From Silene noctiflora (lineage: Eukaryota; Streptophyta; Magnoliopsida; Caryophyllales; Caryophyllaceae), in assembly GCA_009801015.1 (NCBI GenBank), contig VHZZ01002835.1:104294-129853 (forward strand): a DNA stretch of 25,560 nucleotides, read 5' to 3'. A program made the position numbers and the translations under genes. Positions 1 to 10,064 of this stretch are shown in pieces. The notes under the pieces were generated by a model, which searched no databases, was not told the origin of the DNA, and worked only from the letters and a program-made list of their open reading frames with translations. The number at the start of each line of letters is the position of its first letter. The stretch's first letter is position 1.

Positions 1-120
1 AAAAATATGATAAGTTAGGTTCAAAAGAATTGATAAAAATGCTTAAAATATTTTCTAAAGTAAGAAGGTTTTAAATTGTTTTATATATACCCGTGCAACT
101 TTACACGGGTTTTAACCTAG
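1..120 (+). mobile_element. Helitron 3' end (partial)
   Basis: The segment ends with a short hairpin (stem ACCCGTG / CACGGGT, about 90-110), six bases, then CTAG at 117-120 followed by T. A hairpin just before CTRR with a T outside is the 3' end described for Helitrons. The 5' part lies before the window. A second end of the same type is at 25182. Confidence 0.55.
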
Positions 121-799
121 TTAGAATAGAAATAAGAATACGAATTAAGTTGAGTCGAGGAGAGAGGGTAATTAATTAGAATAGAAAACATGGAGGGGCC
201 CACATATATAATATAATATGAAATCCATCAGCCAATCAGAAGCCAAGAAAAGACTTGGCTTTTATACTATGTAGATTTGGTACATGATTGTAGATTGATG
301 AATACTTTAGTCCAGCTCATTTTAGCTCAATTTAATTTAATTTTGGTACATCACAATCTGTTCATATTAAAATATTATACAATTAATTCAACCTCTTTTA
401 ATGTTGTAATATTGTATTACAGAGTATATCCTTAGAGATTCGCAATTATACGACAAAATTAAATTAAAATTACGAGGCCTCGTGCTTTAGGGTTCATAAT
501 TATAAAATGATCATAAGCACCATGAGTATTTAGATTAATTGAAAATAATAAGAAAACAGAATGTTTTGATGTAACTTGATCTTGGATGATTTAATTAGTT
601 GCATGATCATAGTCACTAATTTATAAATTATAATGTGCCGGATGATATGGGATTCCTATTGACCACCCTCTAATCTCACTCATTTCATGTCTTAGAAAAA
701 TAAAACTGGATCAAATGGTATTATCATGATTATTATTTGGAATATTCGACATGATATCCTTATGTTTTTTAACATAATTTATGATATATCTCTCTTGTT
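121..799. other. AT-rich intergenic, no gene seen
   Basis: No open frame, splice pattern or RNA gene is visible. A short stretch at about 310-345 resembles the degenerate AGCTCA/TTCAGTT motif seen elsewhere in the window. Confidence 0.5.
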
Positions 800-1110
800 G
801 AGAAGTTTTTGACTGCCTATAATTCTTGGCCACGAGCTTAAAAACGACGATTTGTTTTTTCAAACTAAAGATCTCGTAAAGGTGATCAATTCGTTACTTT
901 AAGAACTCGTAGCCATGAGATATAGCCGGTCAAACTTTATTTGATTAAAAGCGTTTGACCGAACGTAACTCTTGTAACAAGTTTCCGAAGTAGCAATATT
1001 TTTTTTCAAATTGAAAGTCTTGTAAAGGCGATCAATTTGAAAAAAAAAGTCGTCGCGTTCCGAATTCGTGACCACGAATTATGGGCCATCAAAGTTTTTT
1101 TTAACTTGAA
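800..1110. repeat. Degenerate foldback element
   Basis: The left arm (about 800-900, with TATAATTCTTGGCCACGAG and GTAAAGGTGATCAATT) is roughly the reverse complement of the right arm (about 1010-1105, with GTAAAGGCGATCAATTTG and CGTGACCACGAATTATGG). Poly-T/poly-A blocks sit inside. The build resembles the better-kept foldback element at 21460-21899. I could not find a target duplication, so the limits are approximate. Confidence 0.45.
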
Positions 1111-1490
1111 AAGAGAAGTACTCTATAGAAAACGAAAAACACAGGGGTATCATGTAGAATATCTCTTATACGGTGTATTATTTTGAGTAAGGGGGTTGAA
1201 CTGTTGAAAGTTGGAATATGGGTAAACCTCGTAAAACTATGTCAATCTGAACAACGTTGATCGAATGACCCAATCTTAGTCCAACCCTCATCAAAAGTAG
1301 GTCAGAAATCTGAATTGACCCGACACTATCTAACACAATCCAAATTGTTTATTATCGGTTCATGATCGGGTACTAAACCACCCTTATTTATCGTGGATCC
1401 ACTTCATATGAATATGAATGAAAAAAGATGATAATATATTGATAATTCTAAGTGGTACAAACTACAAAGTATAAGTTACCCAAAATAAAA
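1111..1490. other. Intergenic, nothing recognised
   Basis: Mixed-composition DNA with no supportable coding frame. CGAAAAACACAGGGG at about 1125-1140 resembles the terminus of the 21460-21899 element, but no partner end was found. Confidence 0.4.
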
Positions 1491-1495
1491 AACAG

Positions 1496-1625
1496 TAGGT
1501 CTCAAGAGAGACCGTCTCTCGCTAATTTAGTGAGAAACATAATAGCGAAACAAAAAATTCAGTGGGTCTCTCACCCCATCATGTAAGAGGTCTCTCAATA
1601 ACGCTATTGAGAGACCGTCTCTCCG
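1496..1625. repeat. Cluster of GAGAGACCGTCTCTC palindromes
   Basis: GAGAGACCGTCTCTC occurs near 1508-1522 and again near 1608-1622, each preceded by an AGGTCTC motif; a GTCTCTCA block lies between. The second unit carries an extra palindrome, CTCAATAACGCTATTGAG. It may be a small MITE pair or a duplicated palindrome. The related sequence GTGAGACGGTCT occurs at about 6200. Confidence 0.45.
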
Positions 1626-1841
1626 AAATTTTTGTGAATAAAAAATCCAACTAAACATCTCGAAAAGAGAAGTGTATGGAATTCAATAAAATAAAAAGAG
1701 TTATAATATATAAATGATACAGAAAAAATGTGATTAAAGTGTTGTTTTAAAAACCGTAAAAAGTCAATAAAAAAATCAAGTGAAATTAAATGAGTACTCA
1801 CCATTTATTTTTTAACGTCCATGTTCTTTTGTACTTAATTT

Positions 1842-1992
1842 CAGTTTATTTTAATTCGGTTAAACTTCATTCAGTTTAGTTTAGTTCAATTTAGCTCATC
1901 TTTTCCCAAATTAACTTTTATTTCAGTTCAGTTCACCTTTACTCAATTCAATTCAGTTCAACTCTGCTGAGTTTAGTTTAACTCTTTTCAAC
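1842..1992. repeat. Degenerate TTCAGTT(C/T)AG tract
   Basis: About 150 bases consist mostly of variants of TTCAGTTCAG and TTTAGTTTAG. Similar tracts occur at 21380-21459, 21909-21930 and, on the other strand, 23340-23475. It looks like an old eroded minisatellite. Confidence 0.5.
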
Positions 1993-2222
1993 CGAAAAAC
2001 AGAAACGTACACGTACTTTCTTGTAGAAAGTCCACAAATAGTACCAGTTTAGTATGGTGTGATTTTTCAAAAGATGAACCCATGTAATTCGGGTTTTTCT
2101 TATAGTCTGACTTTTCAAGATGACCAATAATATGACGTCAAAAAAGTAGACATAAAAGACCAAATTGACAAACATTGGCACACTACTCCATTTGTGTCTT
2201 GATCACATTAAAGTCTTGTTTT

Positions 2223-2404
2223 TTTAGACCATCCGGTTTAGTCCGGATTCGAATCAGGTTACGACCACTAAGTTGGTAAATATCTCCCTTATGAGTTTTA
2301 ACATCTTTCTTATGAGAGTCTTAACACTGCTACATTCCCAAAGTTCGAATATAAAACCTCGAATTAAACTATAACAACTCCTTACCAATTGATCTAAATC
2401 GGTG
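2223..2404 (-). mobile_element. Probable tRNA-derived SINE
   Basis: On the minus strand the segment starts near 2404 with a box A-like TAGATCAATTGGTAAGG. A box B-like ATTCGAACTT follows about 35 bases on, and it ends in a short A-run near 2223. That order and spacing is the Pol III promoter layout of tRNA-derived SINEs. No clear flanking duplication was found, and a decayed tRNA-like repeat of another kind is possible. Confidence 0.5.
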
Positions 2405-2574
2405 TTATGAATTCCACTACTCCACTTCAATCAAAACCCCACCAACCCTTCCTTTCCGCTCTCCTTTTAATTTTGACATTTTAGCGTTTTGTGATAAAGA
2501 TTTACAATCGTGGACAATTAGTACAACTCTAAATGTCTAATACTACAGTCTTACCATGTGTATATTGCTTCTCT

Positions 2575-2791
2575 AATAAGGACCAAAGCGTCTTGCTTGT
2601 GACGGACACTATTCGTCACAAGCTAAAGACGGATAGTGTCTCTCTCACAATAATGCAAGTGAGAAAACAAGTGGGGAAAAATGGAGCATTTAATGGAGAG
2701 TCCCACTTGCATATTGTGAGAGAGGCACTATCCGTCTTCAGCTTGTGACGGATAGTGCGCCCGTCTTCAATGAGAATTTATGAATAAGGAC
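2575..2791. mobile_element. Mutator-like MITE with 9-bp target duplication
   Basis: The 199-base element (2584-2782) is flanked by AATAAGGAC at 2575-2583 and 2783-2791. Its inner arms are inverted repeats: GTCACAAGCTAAAGACGGATAGTG on the left pairs with the reverse complement of CACTATCCGTCTTCAGCTTG on the right. A 9-base duplication points to the Mutator superfamily. No transposase is encoded; the 71-codon frame inside (2533-2748) is accidental. Confidence 0.7.
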
Positions 2792-2859
2792 TGCTCTCCA
2801 TTTTTCTTGCATGCATGTATGCAAGACTATTAAGATATACATTACTTTGACTAATTAAT

Positions 2860-3795
2860 GCATGAGACGGTTTCGACTTGTAAAATGTATTTATTTACGT
2901 ATTTCATTTTTGGTGTCTCATCCATTTATTTATCTTTTTAATTTGGGAATGTTTTTGATGAGTACAATATCTAGTTCTTACTTATATAGTTATATGTATT
3001 ATGTACACATGGATCATTTATACTCTCTCTATTCTGCTCATTTATTTACCTTTCTTTTCGCTCTCCTTTAATTTGGGAACTAGTATAGATCCCCATCCTA
3101 CAACATGCTATTTGTAGAGGGTTTTGTTAGAGAAAGTTGTAATTAAAATGTTGTCATTAACTTATTTTTACATTTAAAATGTACTCGTATATATTAATGA
3201 CTTTTTTTTTATCGCAAAGCTAATAATTTAACTTTGTAAACTTCAACTTATTTCAATAATATTTTATTCTCACGAATCTAATAATATCAGTTATTTTTAA
3301 TGTTCATTTGTTTCTTTATTTAAGTAAATGAAGTTTGGAGGGAAAATTGTTTCTTATTTAAGTACATATTGATTGAAAGGAAATTTTTTGAGAATTTTTA
3401 TATATGGTAGACCATAACTATAAATATTGCAATTGCATTTATGTAAAAATCTACCTATAAAATATAGACCATAACTATGATAGTATATAGGGAATGTTTT
3501 TGATGAGTTGTCAATGTGACAAAAGTAAAAGTAAATAAATAATTAGAACAGACTCGATTTCTGAATATTAATAAATGAGTAGCTTTCTATATTAAAGGAT
3601 CATTGTAAGTCGCAACTTATTTTATGATTTGTGGATATGAATAATTTGGTCAAACCACTTAACTTTTAATGAGGGTCAGTGGAAATAAATGGTGCATATT
3701 CTAAAGATGACCTTATTTTTGCCTATAGACAAAACCCACTAATTTTCCAAGTTTAGACTCAAAAGCTGATTGATTAAGATGACCTTTTCCACCCA

Positions 3796-3796
<1 letters not shown>
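2860..3796. other. AT-rich intergenic, no gene seen
   Basis: T-rich then A-rich DNA with no plausible exon. The phrase GGGAATGTTTTTGATGAGT occurs twice (about 2945 and 3490), which hints at an old repeat. The 69-codon frame at 2862-3071 has low-complexity content and no recognisable family. Confidence 0.45.

Positions 3797-3833
<37 letters not shown>
3797..3833 (+). repeat. A37 homopolymer
   Basis: Thirty-seven uninterrupted A residues. This could be the tail of an unrecognised retroposon on the + strand or plain slippage. The upstream sequence does not match a family I recognise and no flanking duplication was found. Confidence 0.9.
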
Positions 3834-3835
<2 letters not shown>

Positions 3836-3872
3836 CCTTAAGACATTAGATCGAGCACTGTATCCCTCCCTA

Positions 3873-3966
3873 TTCCCTAACATTTCGTCTCATCGTAGAC
3901 GGCCACTATCTGTCTAAAGCTGAAAACGGACAGTGTCCGTCTATAATGAGAATTTGTGTTCCCTAA
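3873..3966. mobile_element. Short GACGG-family MITE, 78 bp
   Basis: TTCCCTAA at 3873-3880 and 3959-3966 flanks a 78-base element (3881-3958). Its ends are inverted: CATTTCGTCTCATCGTAGACG against CACAAATTCTCATTATAGACG read from the other end. The core (CACTATCTGTCT..GGACAGTGTCCGTC) matches the 2584-2782 element, so both belong to one family. Confidence 0.65.
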
Positions 3967-5210
3967 TACATGCCCAACCTTTTTCCAATAAAAGATTAAA
4001 CAAGGCTAAATAATGTTCTATCACTATGATGGATGCTTGTATAAGGCGGACTCATATAAGAAACTTATAGAACATAACACGATTTTTGGGTAAGACGAAA
4101 CTTATAGGAGAACAAATATATGAAGTCGATCAATATTCTAAAACCATAATTGCACATCTTTGATCTCACATATACTGAACTTGAAACCACAACGGTAGTA
4201 AACTAGTTCGATTACAAGAAACAGGGCAAATTATTAGAGCACAAGCCGCACAATCACGATGCTAATTCCGAAATATTTCAAAGTCGGATCATGAATATCA
4301 GAAGTAGGATAAATAACACAATCCTGTTAATTATATGCTCTATACAATTTTATACTCTAATATACTTAATTGCACATTTCCAACATAGCTAAGAAACGAT
4401 TTAAGAAATAGAAGACGATACTTTTGACGTATAAAGTAAGTCGATGATTGACATCCATCATCTTTACATTCAGCAGAGGGAAAACGGGATCGTACGAGCT
4501 TCAGAGATCTGAGGTGCGTCGCTGCCGTCTCCGACTACGAGTACCAAATTGGCTCAAATCATTGATATATACATCTATCATTTTCACTTTTGCACTACGC
4601 GTCAACCACAATGAACCTATTTTCCTCTACCAATCTGCCTTTGTTCTAGTTTTTCAATTATCAACCAACAAAGCTGTCTCTCATATTGACCAGAAATAAA
4701 GTGAAAAAACGTGCAATTATGGCAAATCTACCTATAAAATACCCATACAAACAGTACTTATATAGTTATATGGTACCTAATCCTTAAATTAGAGGTTTGT
4801 ATACCATGCAGGGGTCCTTAGAATATCTTTATTACACCTCATATATATAACTACTCTCTATTCTTTATATTTGAAAGTATACTCCGTACAAGCTAGTATA
4901 ATTGTACCAACTGCATCTATAGAATACGATGATAGTATGAAATATATCATGAAGAATTGAAGAGTGATACTCATAACCTGAGTTCAATCCTGTCAGTATC
5001 AAATTCTAGCATTTCTTCGAAGACAAACACACTTGTATCAATAATACTTTTATTAATTTATATATTTCCGACTTTCCACGGGCCATTTTGACAATAGAGG
5101 AGGAACTTGACTTGAAATAAAACTCCGACAAACAAGATTTTTGTTTCTAAAAAAAGAGAATCTTAGATAAATTATTGCATAAGCAAAAGTTAATCACAAT
5201 TATAGATCCA
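3967..5210. other. Intergenic, one GC-richer block
   Basis: No supportable gene. A block at about 4470-4555 is clearly GC-richer than its surroundings. An 83-codon frame crosses it on + (4448-4699) and other frames are also open, but none gives a family I know. It may be a fragment of a gene or retroelement. Confidence 0.4.
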
Positions 5211-5350
5211 TATAAAATGCAAGGAAGACTCTCCTACTCTGTCCTAATTCTCCTTTACCATTAAATTTATAACCAAATAATAAAAAGACCCACCATAAAA
5301 GAAGACAAAATACACCCAAAGTCACACACAATTAAATCACATAAAAACCC

Positions 5351-5490
5351 TCATATATCTCTCACACTCATTGTCACAAACACAAACAAAAGTGTGATCA
5401 CAGTCTCTCACTTTCCCACCTTCCCCCCCTTCACCTCTCCTTAATTTCTTGCCTCCTCTAAACCTCAAGTATCACATAACAAAAACACCC
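5351..5490 (+). promoter_or_regulatory. Likely core promoter and 5' leader of the DUF688-like gene
   Basis: A TATA-like CATATAT lies near 5351-5358. A C/T-rich leader (about 5385-5445), typical of plant transcription start regions, runs to the start codon at 5491. Another TATA-like box, TATAAAA, is at 5211-5217. The transcription start cannot be fixed from sequence alone. Confidence 0.3.
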
Positions 5491-8466
5491 ATGGGATCCG
5501 AACCTGAACCTGAACCGAAACCCGAGTTTAACTCAACATCACCACAGCTACACTTAACCTCATTCCCGAACCTAACAAACCCACAGCAGTACTCAGGTGC
5601 TTTAACTCCACTGCATACCTTAGCTTCGGTACCGTTTAGTTGGGAAAAAGAACCTGGCAAACCTTTACCATGTCTTACCCTTGCTTTATCTTCATCTCAC
5701 CATAATGCCATCAAAGGATTGGAGTTACCTCCAAGGCTACTCAGTGAGAACAAAATGACCAAAATACCCTCCCCAAGAACAGTCCTAGAGGGGCCTTATA
5801 TAGGAAGGTCAAGTCTGCAGTCTTCTTCCTTCAGGTTTCTCAGAAAAAAGAGGAAGTCATTTGATGGAGAGTTGAGTTTTTCAGGGAGTGCTGGTAATAG
5901 TCCTGAAAGAAGTTTACTTGGCAGTACTGTGGTAATTAACAGTAACAAGAAAGAGAAGGGGTTTTTTGGGTCTTGGAGGAAAAAGGGTGGGGTAAATTAC
6001 AAGGGTAAAAGTGAAGTTCATGGGGGTAGTTTTGTCTTTCCAAGTATCTCTGATGATGTTACTGCTGGCTGCTGTGATGGTGGTGTTACTGGTAACCAGT
6101 TGGTACAAGCTAAGTCTCACTTCTGGGTAAGTTTTTCAGAAATTCTGTAATCTTAACATTTCTTTTAACAATAATTATTGCGTGAAACCGTTTCACACTG
6201 TGAGACGGTCTGGTTAATTCTTAAATTCATCCTAAAGTAATAAAACAGCTAAATACTAAAGAGGAAATAACTCCTTTTGAGATCTCAAGCAAATTGGAGT
6301 ACTTTTTTTTGCTATATTCAATTTTTGAAATTTTAGTATGGTCAACTTTGTACTTTTTATGTTTTTCATTCTTTAAAAGCTTCAAAGATGTCAGAAGTAT
6401 GTCTGACATGCATAATAAAAGATATCTCACATGAATGGTTAATTTTCTGGGAGATAAAGTACATTGCCTAGGAAAAATCTGTCCAAGAAATAAATGATGT
6501 GCAAATCCTGACAAAGGGGAAGGGAGACTTTTTTTTACTGTAAAGTAGTAAAAACAAAAGGTAAATAAAACAAGGGGACAATAAAAATCAATCTAAGAAA
6601 TAAAGGATGTGCATATTCTGACAATGGGGAAGGGAGAGTTCTTTTTTTTACTGTAAAATAATAAAAGTAAAAGGTAAACAAAACAAGAGAACAGTAAAAA
6701 TCAGTCTAATAATATGAGTAATATAAAATTATTTTGTGAGAGTTAATGGACCTTTTCATAAAAGATATGGAGAGGATCCAAACTCCCAACATTTTAGCAA
6801 AGAACATAATTTACAAAATGCATGAATCACTCAAGGCACAAATACCATACTAATAAATCATAATGATAACATAATCTACCTAACCCCACCTTTGTGAAAG
6901 ATAATATCTTCTCAATCAGTAGACTTTAGAAGTAAGCAATTTAACATGATTACTATTCAACTCCGCCATATGAAGGACAAGGAAAAATGTATCATGAAAC
7001 AGAGCTTAAATGGTAAAAACTAGGAATAGCCAGTAAGTCTAAGACTTGAGAGACACCTAGAACTCTAGAAGGCCAGAAATTTATAATTGCAGGTTAGTTG
7101 GCCTGGCCGATGAATCTAGAACTAGCGTCGAAAAAATAGGAAGAGATTCTAGGAGATTGGTCTCAGGATTCGGGGCGGCTTATGGAATAGAATTCATCAT
7201 ACTTACTTGCCATCAATACCTTCTTTGGTTAATTAAAAATAGTAATCTCTCATCAAGTAATCACTTGTTTATGGAAGAGAAATGAAAAATTAGACTCTGA
7301 TCCCTGCTCTACGAAACTGGGTATCATCATTAGAAGGAAATCATACTCTTCTCCGAAAAATTAAAACCTATTTAAAAATTAAGATCTAGAATAAAATCAT
7401 TTTTTTCAACAATTAACCTTCTAATTGTAGGACATAAGAAATTGGATTTTAACAGCACAGTAAAATTGAGAATGTGTTTGTGATTGTCAACAAGCCAACA
7501 AGTAGTGGTTGGGAACACTAGCCTCCGATCATTCAAGTAACTACACCTTTCTTAAGGACAAATATAGGCAATTAATTAACGTATCAAACCGAGTAAAGGG
7601 ACATTGCCGGTTCACTGGTCCTACTAAAACATCAAGAAGCAATAAATAATTAGTTAAGGGTGGATAGATGTAGTATTACGACCTCTAACTCCCTAAGTCT
7701 CAAACATAAATTCACTATCTAATAGTCTTAAATCTTATTGATCAAGGGTAAAGGTTGACTTCAAGATCTCACTAAAAATGGCAATGCATTGATTATATAT
7801 GTCATAAAAATAATATCAGGTAAGATAATCTCACGAACAGCGCGTGCACCACTTCGTGGCACAATGCCACATACATGTGGTTGTGCAAGCGTCATTAAGC
7901 CTAGCTGGAAAACTTATATTGTAGTGCCTCCATCCCAATTATTTGTTTACTTTTGATTAATCACCTCACAGAAAGAATAAAAAAAGTGAACAAATAAATG
8001 GGACGGAGGGAGTAAGTAAATTGCTACCATAACAGGAAATGAGAAGGCAAAGAATCTGGGTTAACCTACAACTCTACAAGTCCAGGGTGTCAAGTAACAT
8101 GGGTAATAATAATGTGCTATAAGGGGGTAATGGCCTAACACAATTCACAACTGCACAAATTGCATCCCCTCTAATTAGGGGGTAATAGCCTAACACAATT
8201 CACAACTGCACAAATTGCAGCCCCTCCAATTAGGTAGTAATGTACCATTAGCGGACTTCAATTTTCGAAGTAGTTCCGTATTTTACCATTAATGGACTCC
8301 GAAGTACATCCATATATTAGTGAGCACACTGAGCTGCAGAAGTTACGAACATGAAGGACAGAAATTTAAAGTTGTGTTTTAATTTTTGCAACAGGCAACC
8401 ATCTATGGGACCTTCAAGCAAGTTATACCCAGAAGAAGTACAAGATGCAAGAAAGATGCGTTGTAA
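5491..8466 (+). CDS. DUF688-like plant protein, two exons (5491-6126, 8395-8466)
   Basis: A family of unknown function in land plants; no enzymatic motif is visible. Exon 1 runs to TGG|GTAAGT at 6126/6127. Exon 2 starts after TTTTTGCAACAG at 8394 and ends with TAA at 8464-8466. Both sides of the junction are phase 0, giving 235 residues. The hallmark SVPFSWEKEPGKP is at residues 46-58. The rest is Ser/Pro-rich and basic (RFLRKKRKS near 115), so it is probably largely disordered and possibly nuclear. The C-terminal tail made by exon 2, FWATIYGTFKQVIP, resembles the conserved tail of such proteins as I remember them, which supports the splice. The start is ATG at 5491 in good context (CCCATGGG); the frame is open 42 bases further upstream without another ATG. 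Without splicing the frame would stop after VSFSEIL (6150). The 2,268-bp intron carries a MITE and two tandem duplications. Confidence 0.8.
6479..6705 (+). repeat. Imperfect tandem duplication, period about 110
   Basis: A unit of about 110 bases starting AAGAAATAAATGATGTGC (6485) recurs at 6595 as AAGAAATAAAGGATGTGC. Both copies continue through GGGGAAGGGAGA and a T-run followed by ACTGTAAA. It lies inside the intron of the DUF688-like gene. Confidence 0.75.
6706..7921. other. Intron interior, nothing recognised
   Basis: Middle of the 6127-8394 intron. An open frame after GCAG at 7092 is not in a phase that would extend the gene. No transposon termini were recognised here. Confidence 0.4.
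7922..8014. mobile_element. Stowaway-like MITE, 89 bp
   Basis: The termini GTGCCTCCATCCCAATTATT and, from the other end, CTCCCTCCGTCCCATTTATT are inverted repeats of the Stowaway (Tc1/mariner) type. They are flanked by TA at 7922-7923 and 8013-8014. The element (7924-8012) lies in the intron of the DUF688-like gene and has no coding capacity. Confidence 0.8.
8123..8232 (+). repeat. Two-copy 55-bp tandem repeat
   Basis: Copies at 8123-8177 and 8178-8232 differ at three positions. Each runs from GGGGGTAAT through CACAATTCACAACTGC to CAATTA/TAATTA. It is about 160 bases upstream of the exon 2 acceptor, in the region where a branch site could lie. Confidence 0.9.
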
Positions 8467-8890
8467 AGTAATCCCCGTGAATTCCTCATGTTAAAGTTTC
8501 AGTCACTGTCTTCAAAAATCAGAAGTAAAGCTCAGTTGTATTGGTATAATAGTAACTTTTGCCCCACAACTTAAAGTGTCTAAGTGTTCAAAAAAAGACG
8601 TGAATATTCAAATTGTGAACATAAAAATATCTTTCAGTAGCGTAGAGTGTGATTTCAAAGGTGGGCTTATTGTTTTCGATTCACAATGTACAGAGTAAAA
8701 ATGGTTTGAGTACTTGTAAGATAATTTGGTTGAGGTAAAGTGCAAACATGACTCCGGTAACTTCGATTTTTATTCTCTCCTTGACTCCCTCACCCTTTTT
8801 TAGGAAATCGTAAGTTCGTAACTACCATCAGGTATCATGGGCTTGGTTTATAGTAGTATGGTACGCCCTGGTTGGAGATATTATTTGACC
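8467..8890 (+). other. 3' flank of the DUF688-like gene
   Basis: Presumed 3' untranslated region and downstream DNA. No perfect AATAAA is close to the stop codon; TATAATAGTAAC near 8547 is a possible weak signal. Confidence 0.35.
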
Positions 8891-8894
8891 CTAG

Positions 8895-9107
8895 CTCAAA
8901 GGGGTACAAGAATACCATTATTTCAATACCTCTAAAGGTTCCGTAAATGGTGAGGTGAAGGGGAGTTGTATGTAATTTTACCCTTGTATTAACAACAAAA
9001 GGACAATTTTCAAATAATCCAAAATAAAAATAATGTTCACAATTGCATTGAATGACGGCTACTAAGCAATAGACTAAGCACAATCTGCTTAGCAAGCCAG
9101 GGGGTGT
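8895..9107 (-). mobile_element. Old SINE copy, same family as 17025-17679
   Basis: The segment lines up base by base with the SINE in the intron of the 16135-19383 gene. TTACCCTTGTATTAACAAC, TTTTCAAATAATCC and GAATGACGGCTACT correspond to TTACCCTTGTGTTAGCAAC, TTTTCAAATGACCC and GAAGGACCGCTACT there. The 3' part (GGTTCCGTAAATGGTGAGGT) is strongly diverged. The 120-codon minus frame over it (8835-9197) is accidental. Confidence 0.6.
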
Positions 9108-10028
9108 GTAAGTTAAGTAACCTTTTGAATCGGCAAAAATGGTCCAATTAGTTGGCAGTGGTGTACCTATGAGTTGGTATTGATAAACCCAATACATTCG
9201 GACACTGTCGCCTACAGTGACACTGAGAAGAACGAGTATGAAGTATAATTCAAGTTAAGAGAGCTCTTACGGGACACATTTTGTTATCACTTTAAACTTT
9301 AGAGGAAACTTCCTAAAAAGCGTACTGCATACCTAACTACCAAAGAGTCACACTATACTGATTTTGAAACAATGCCTTTGGAAGTCTCTCGTGTATTTGT
9401 GTTAACAAGTCGCAATCTTTATTCTGTATAACTTTCAAAATAAGTAAAAGTCTTTGTTATTGAGGCTATTGAGAAAAGAAAAAAAGGACTTCAAGGCCCA
9501 ATTACCATCTTATCTGCAAATATGAGTCTCGTTAACTGGACCTACCTTATCAACAAGTTGATCTGATAAGCTCAACTCATTCTAACATAGTTGTGTGAGG
9601 TTGTCCACTAAAAGTCCGAATTTGAAGGTTATAATGCAAGTTCCAAACAATTTGCAATGGCTGGTTGCTACCTCATAGCATAAGAACTACTGTAAAGCAG
9701 GCCTAGGCAGAACACAAAAACTATCAATAACCACAAGTCCATATTAGAGCGACTAAAAATACTTGAAAAGCAAAACTCTTTCAAACGTATTCAGCTACAC
9801 TATGTTTCACTATCTTACTGTGAGAGACACATGCTACCTATTTACCATGACATAGAAGAGGAGATAAGGTAGTGTCAAAAATAGACTAGACTTACATGTT
9901 GCACTCAATCCAATCTTTATAACTCAATTAAGTGAAGGGTTATTAGCCAAATACAGAGATGGCTTCTCCTAAATCCTTCAATAAACTCTGACCATGAAAG
10001 GAAATGCATGAGAACACCGTAATTTCAT
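9108..10028. other. Intergenic, no gene seen
   Basis: No plausible exons, termini or RNA genes were recognised between the old SINE and the (GGGGTT) tract. Confidence 0.4.
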
Positions 10029-10064
10029 GGGGTTGGGGTTGGGGTTGGGGTTGGGGTTGGGGTT
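10029..10064 (+). repeat. (GGGGTT)6 microsatellite, G-quadruplex-prone
   Basis: Six perfect GGGGTT units, followed by GGGATAGGGATT. Runs of four G at six-base spacing can form a G-quadruplex. The plant telomere repeat is TTTAGGG, so this is not a telomere remnant of the plant type. It lies about 620 bases past the stop codon of the complex I-like gene, beyond its likely transcript end. Confidence 0.9.

Noticed and set aside
2533..2748. 71-residue protein
   Set aside because: The frame is mostly the arms and interior of a Mutator-like MITE.
7093..7275. Open frame after GCAG at 7092 as a cassette exon of the DUF688-like gene
   Set aside because: In the phase required after exon 1 it stops after six codons, and the longer open frame is in another phase.
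8835..9197. 120-codon frame on the minus strand
   Set aside because: It overlies a decayed SINE copy and its product matches no family; its open length is chance.
10029..10064. Telomere remnant
   Set aside because: GGGGTT is not the plant telomere unit TTTAGGG, and there are only six units with no telomere-like flank.
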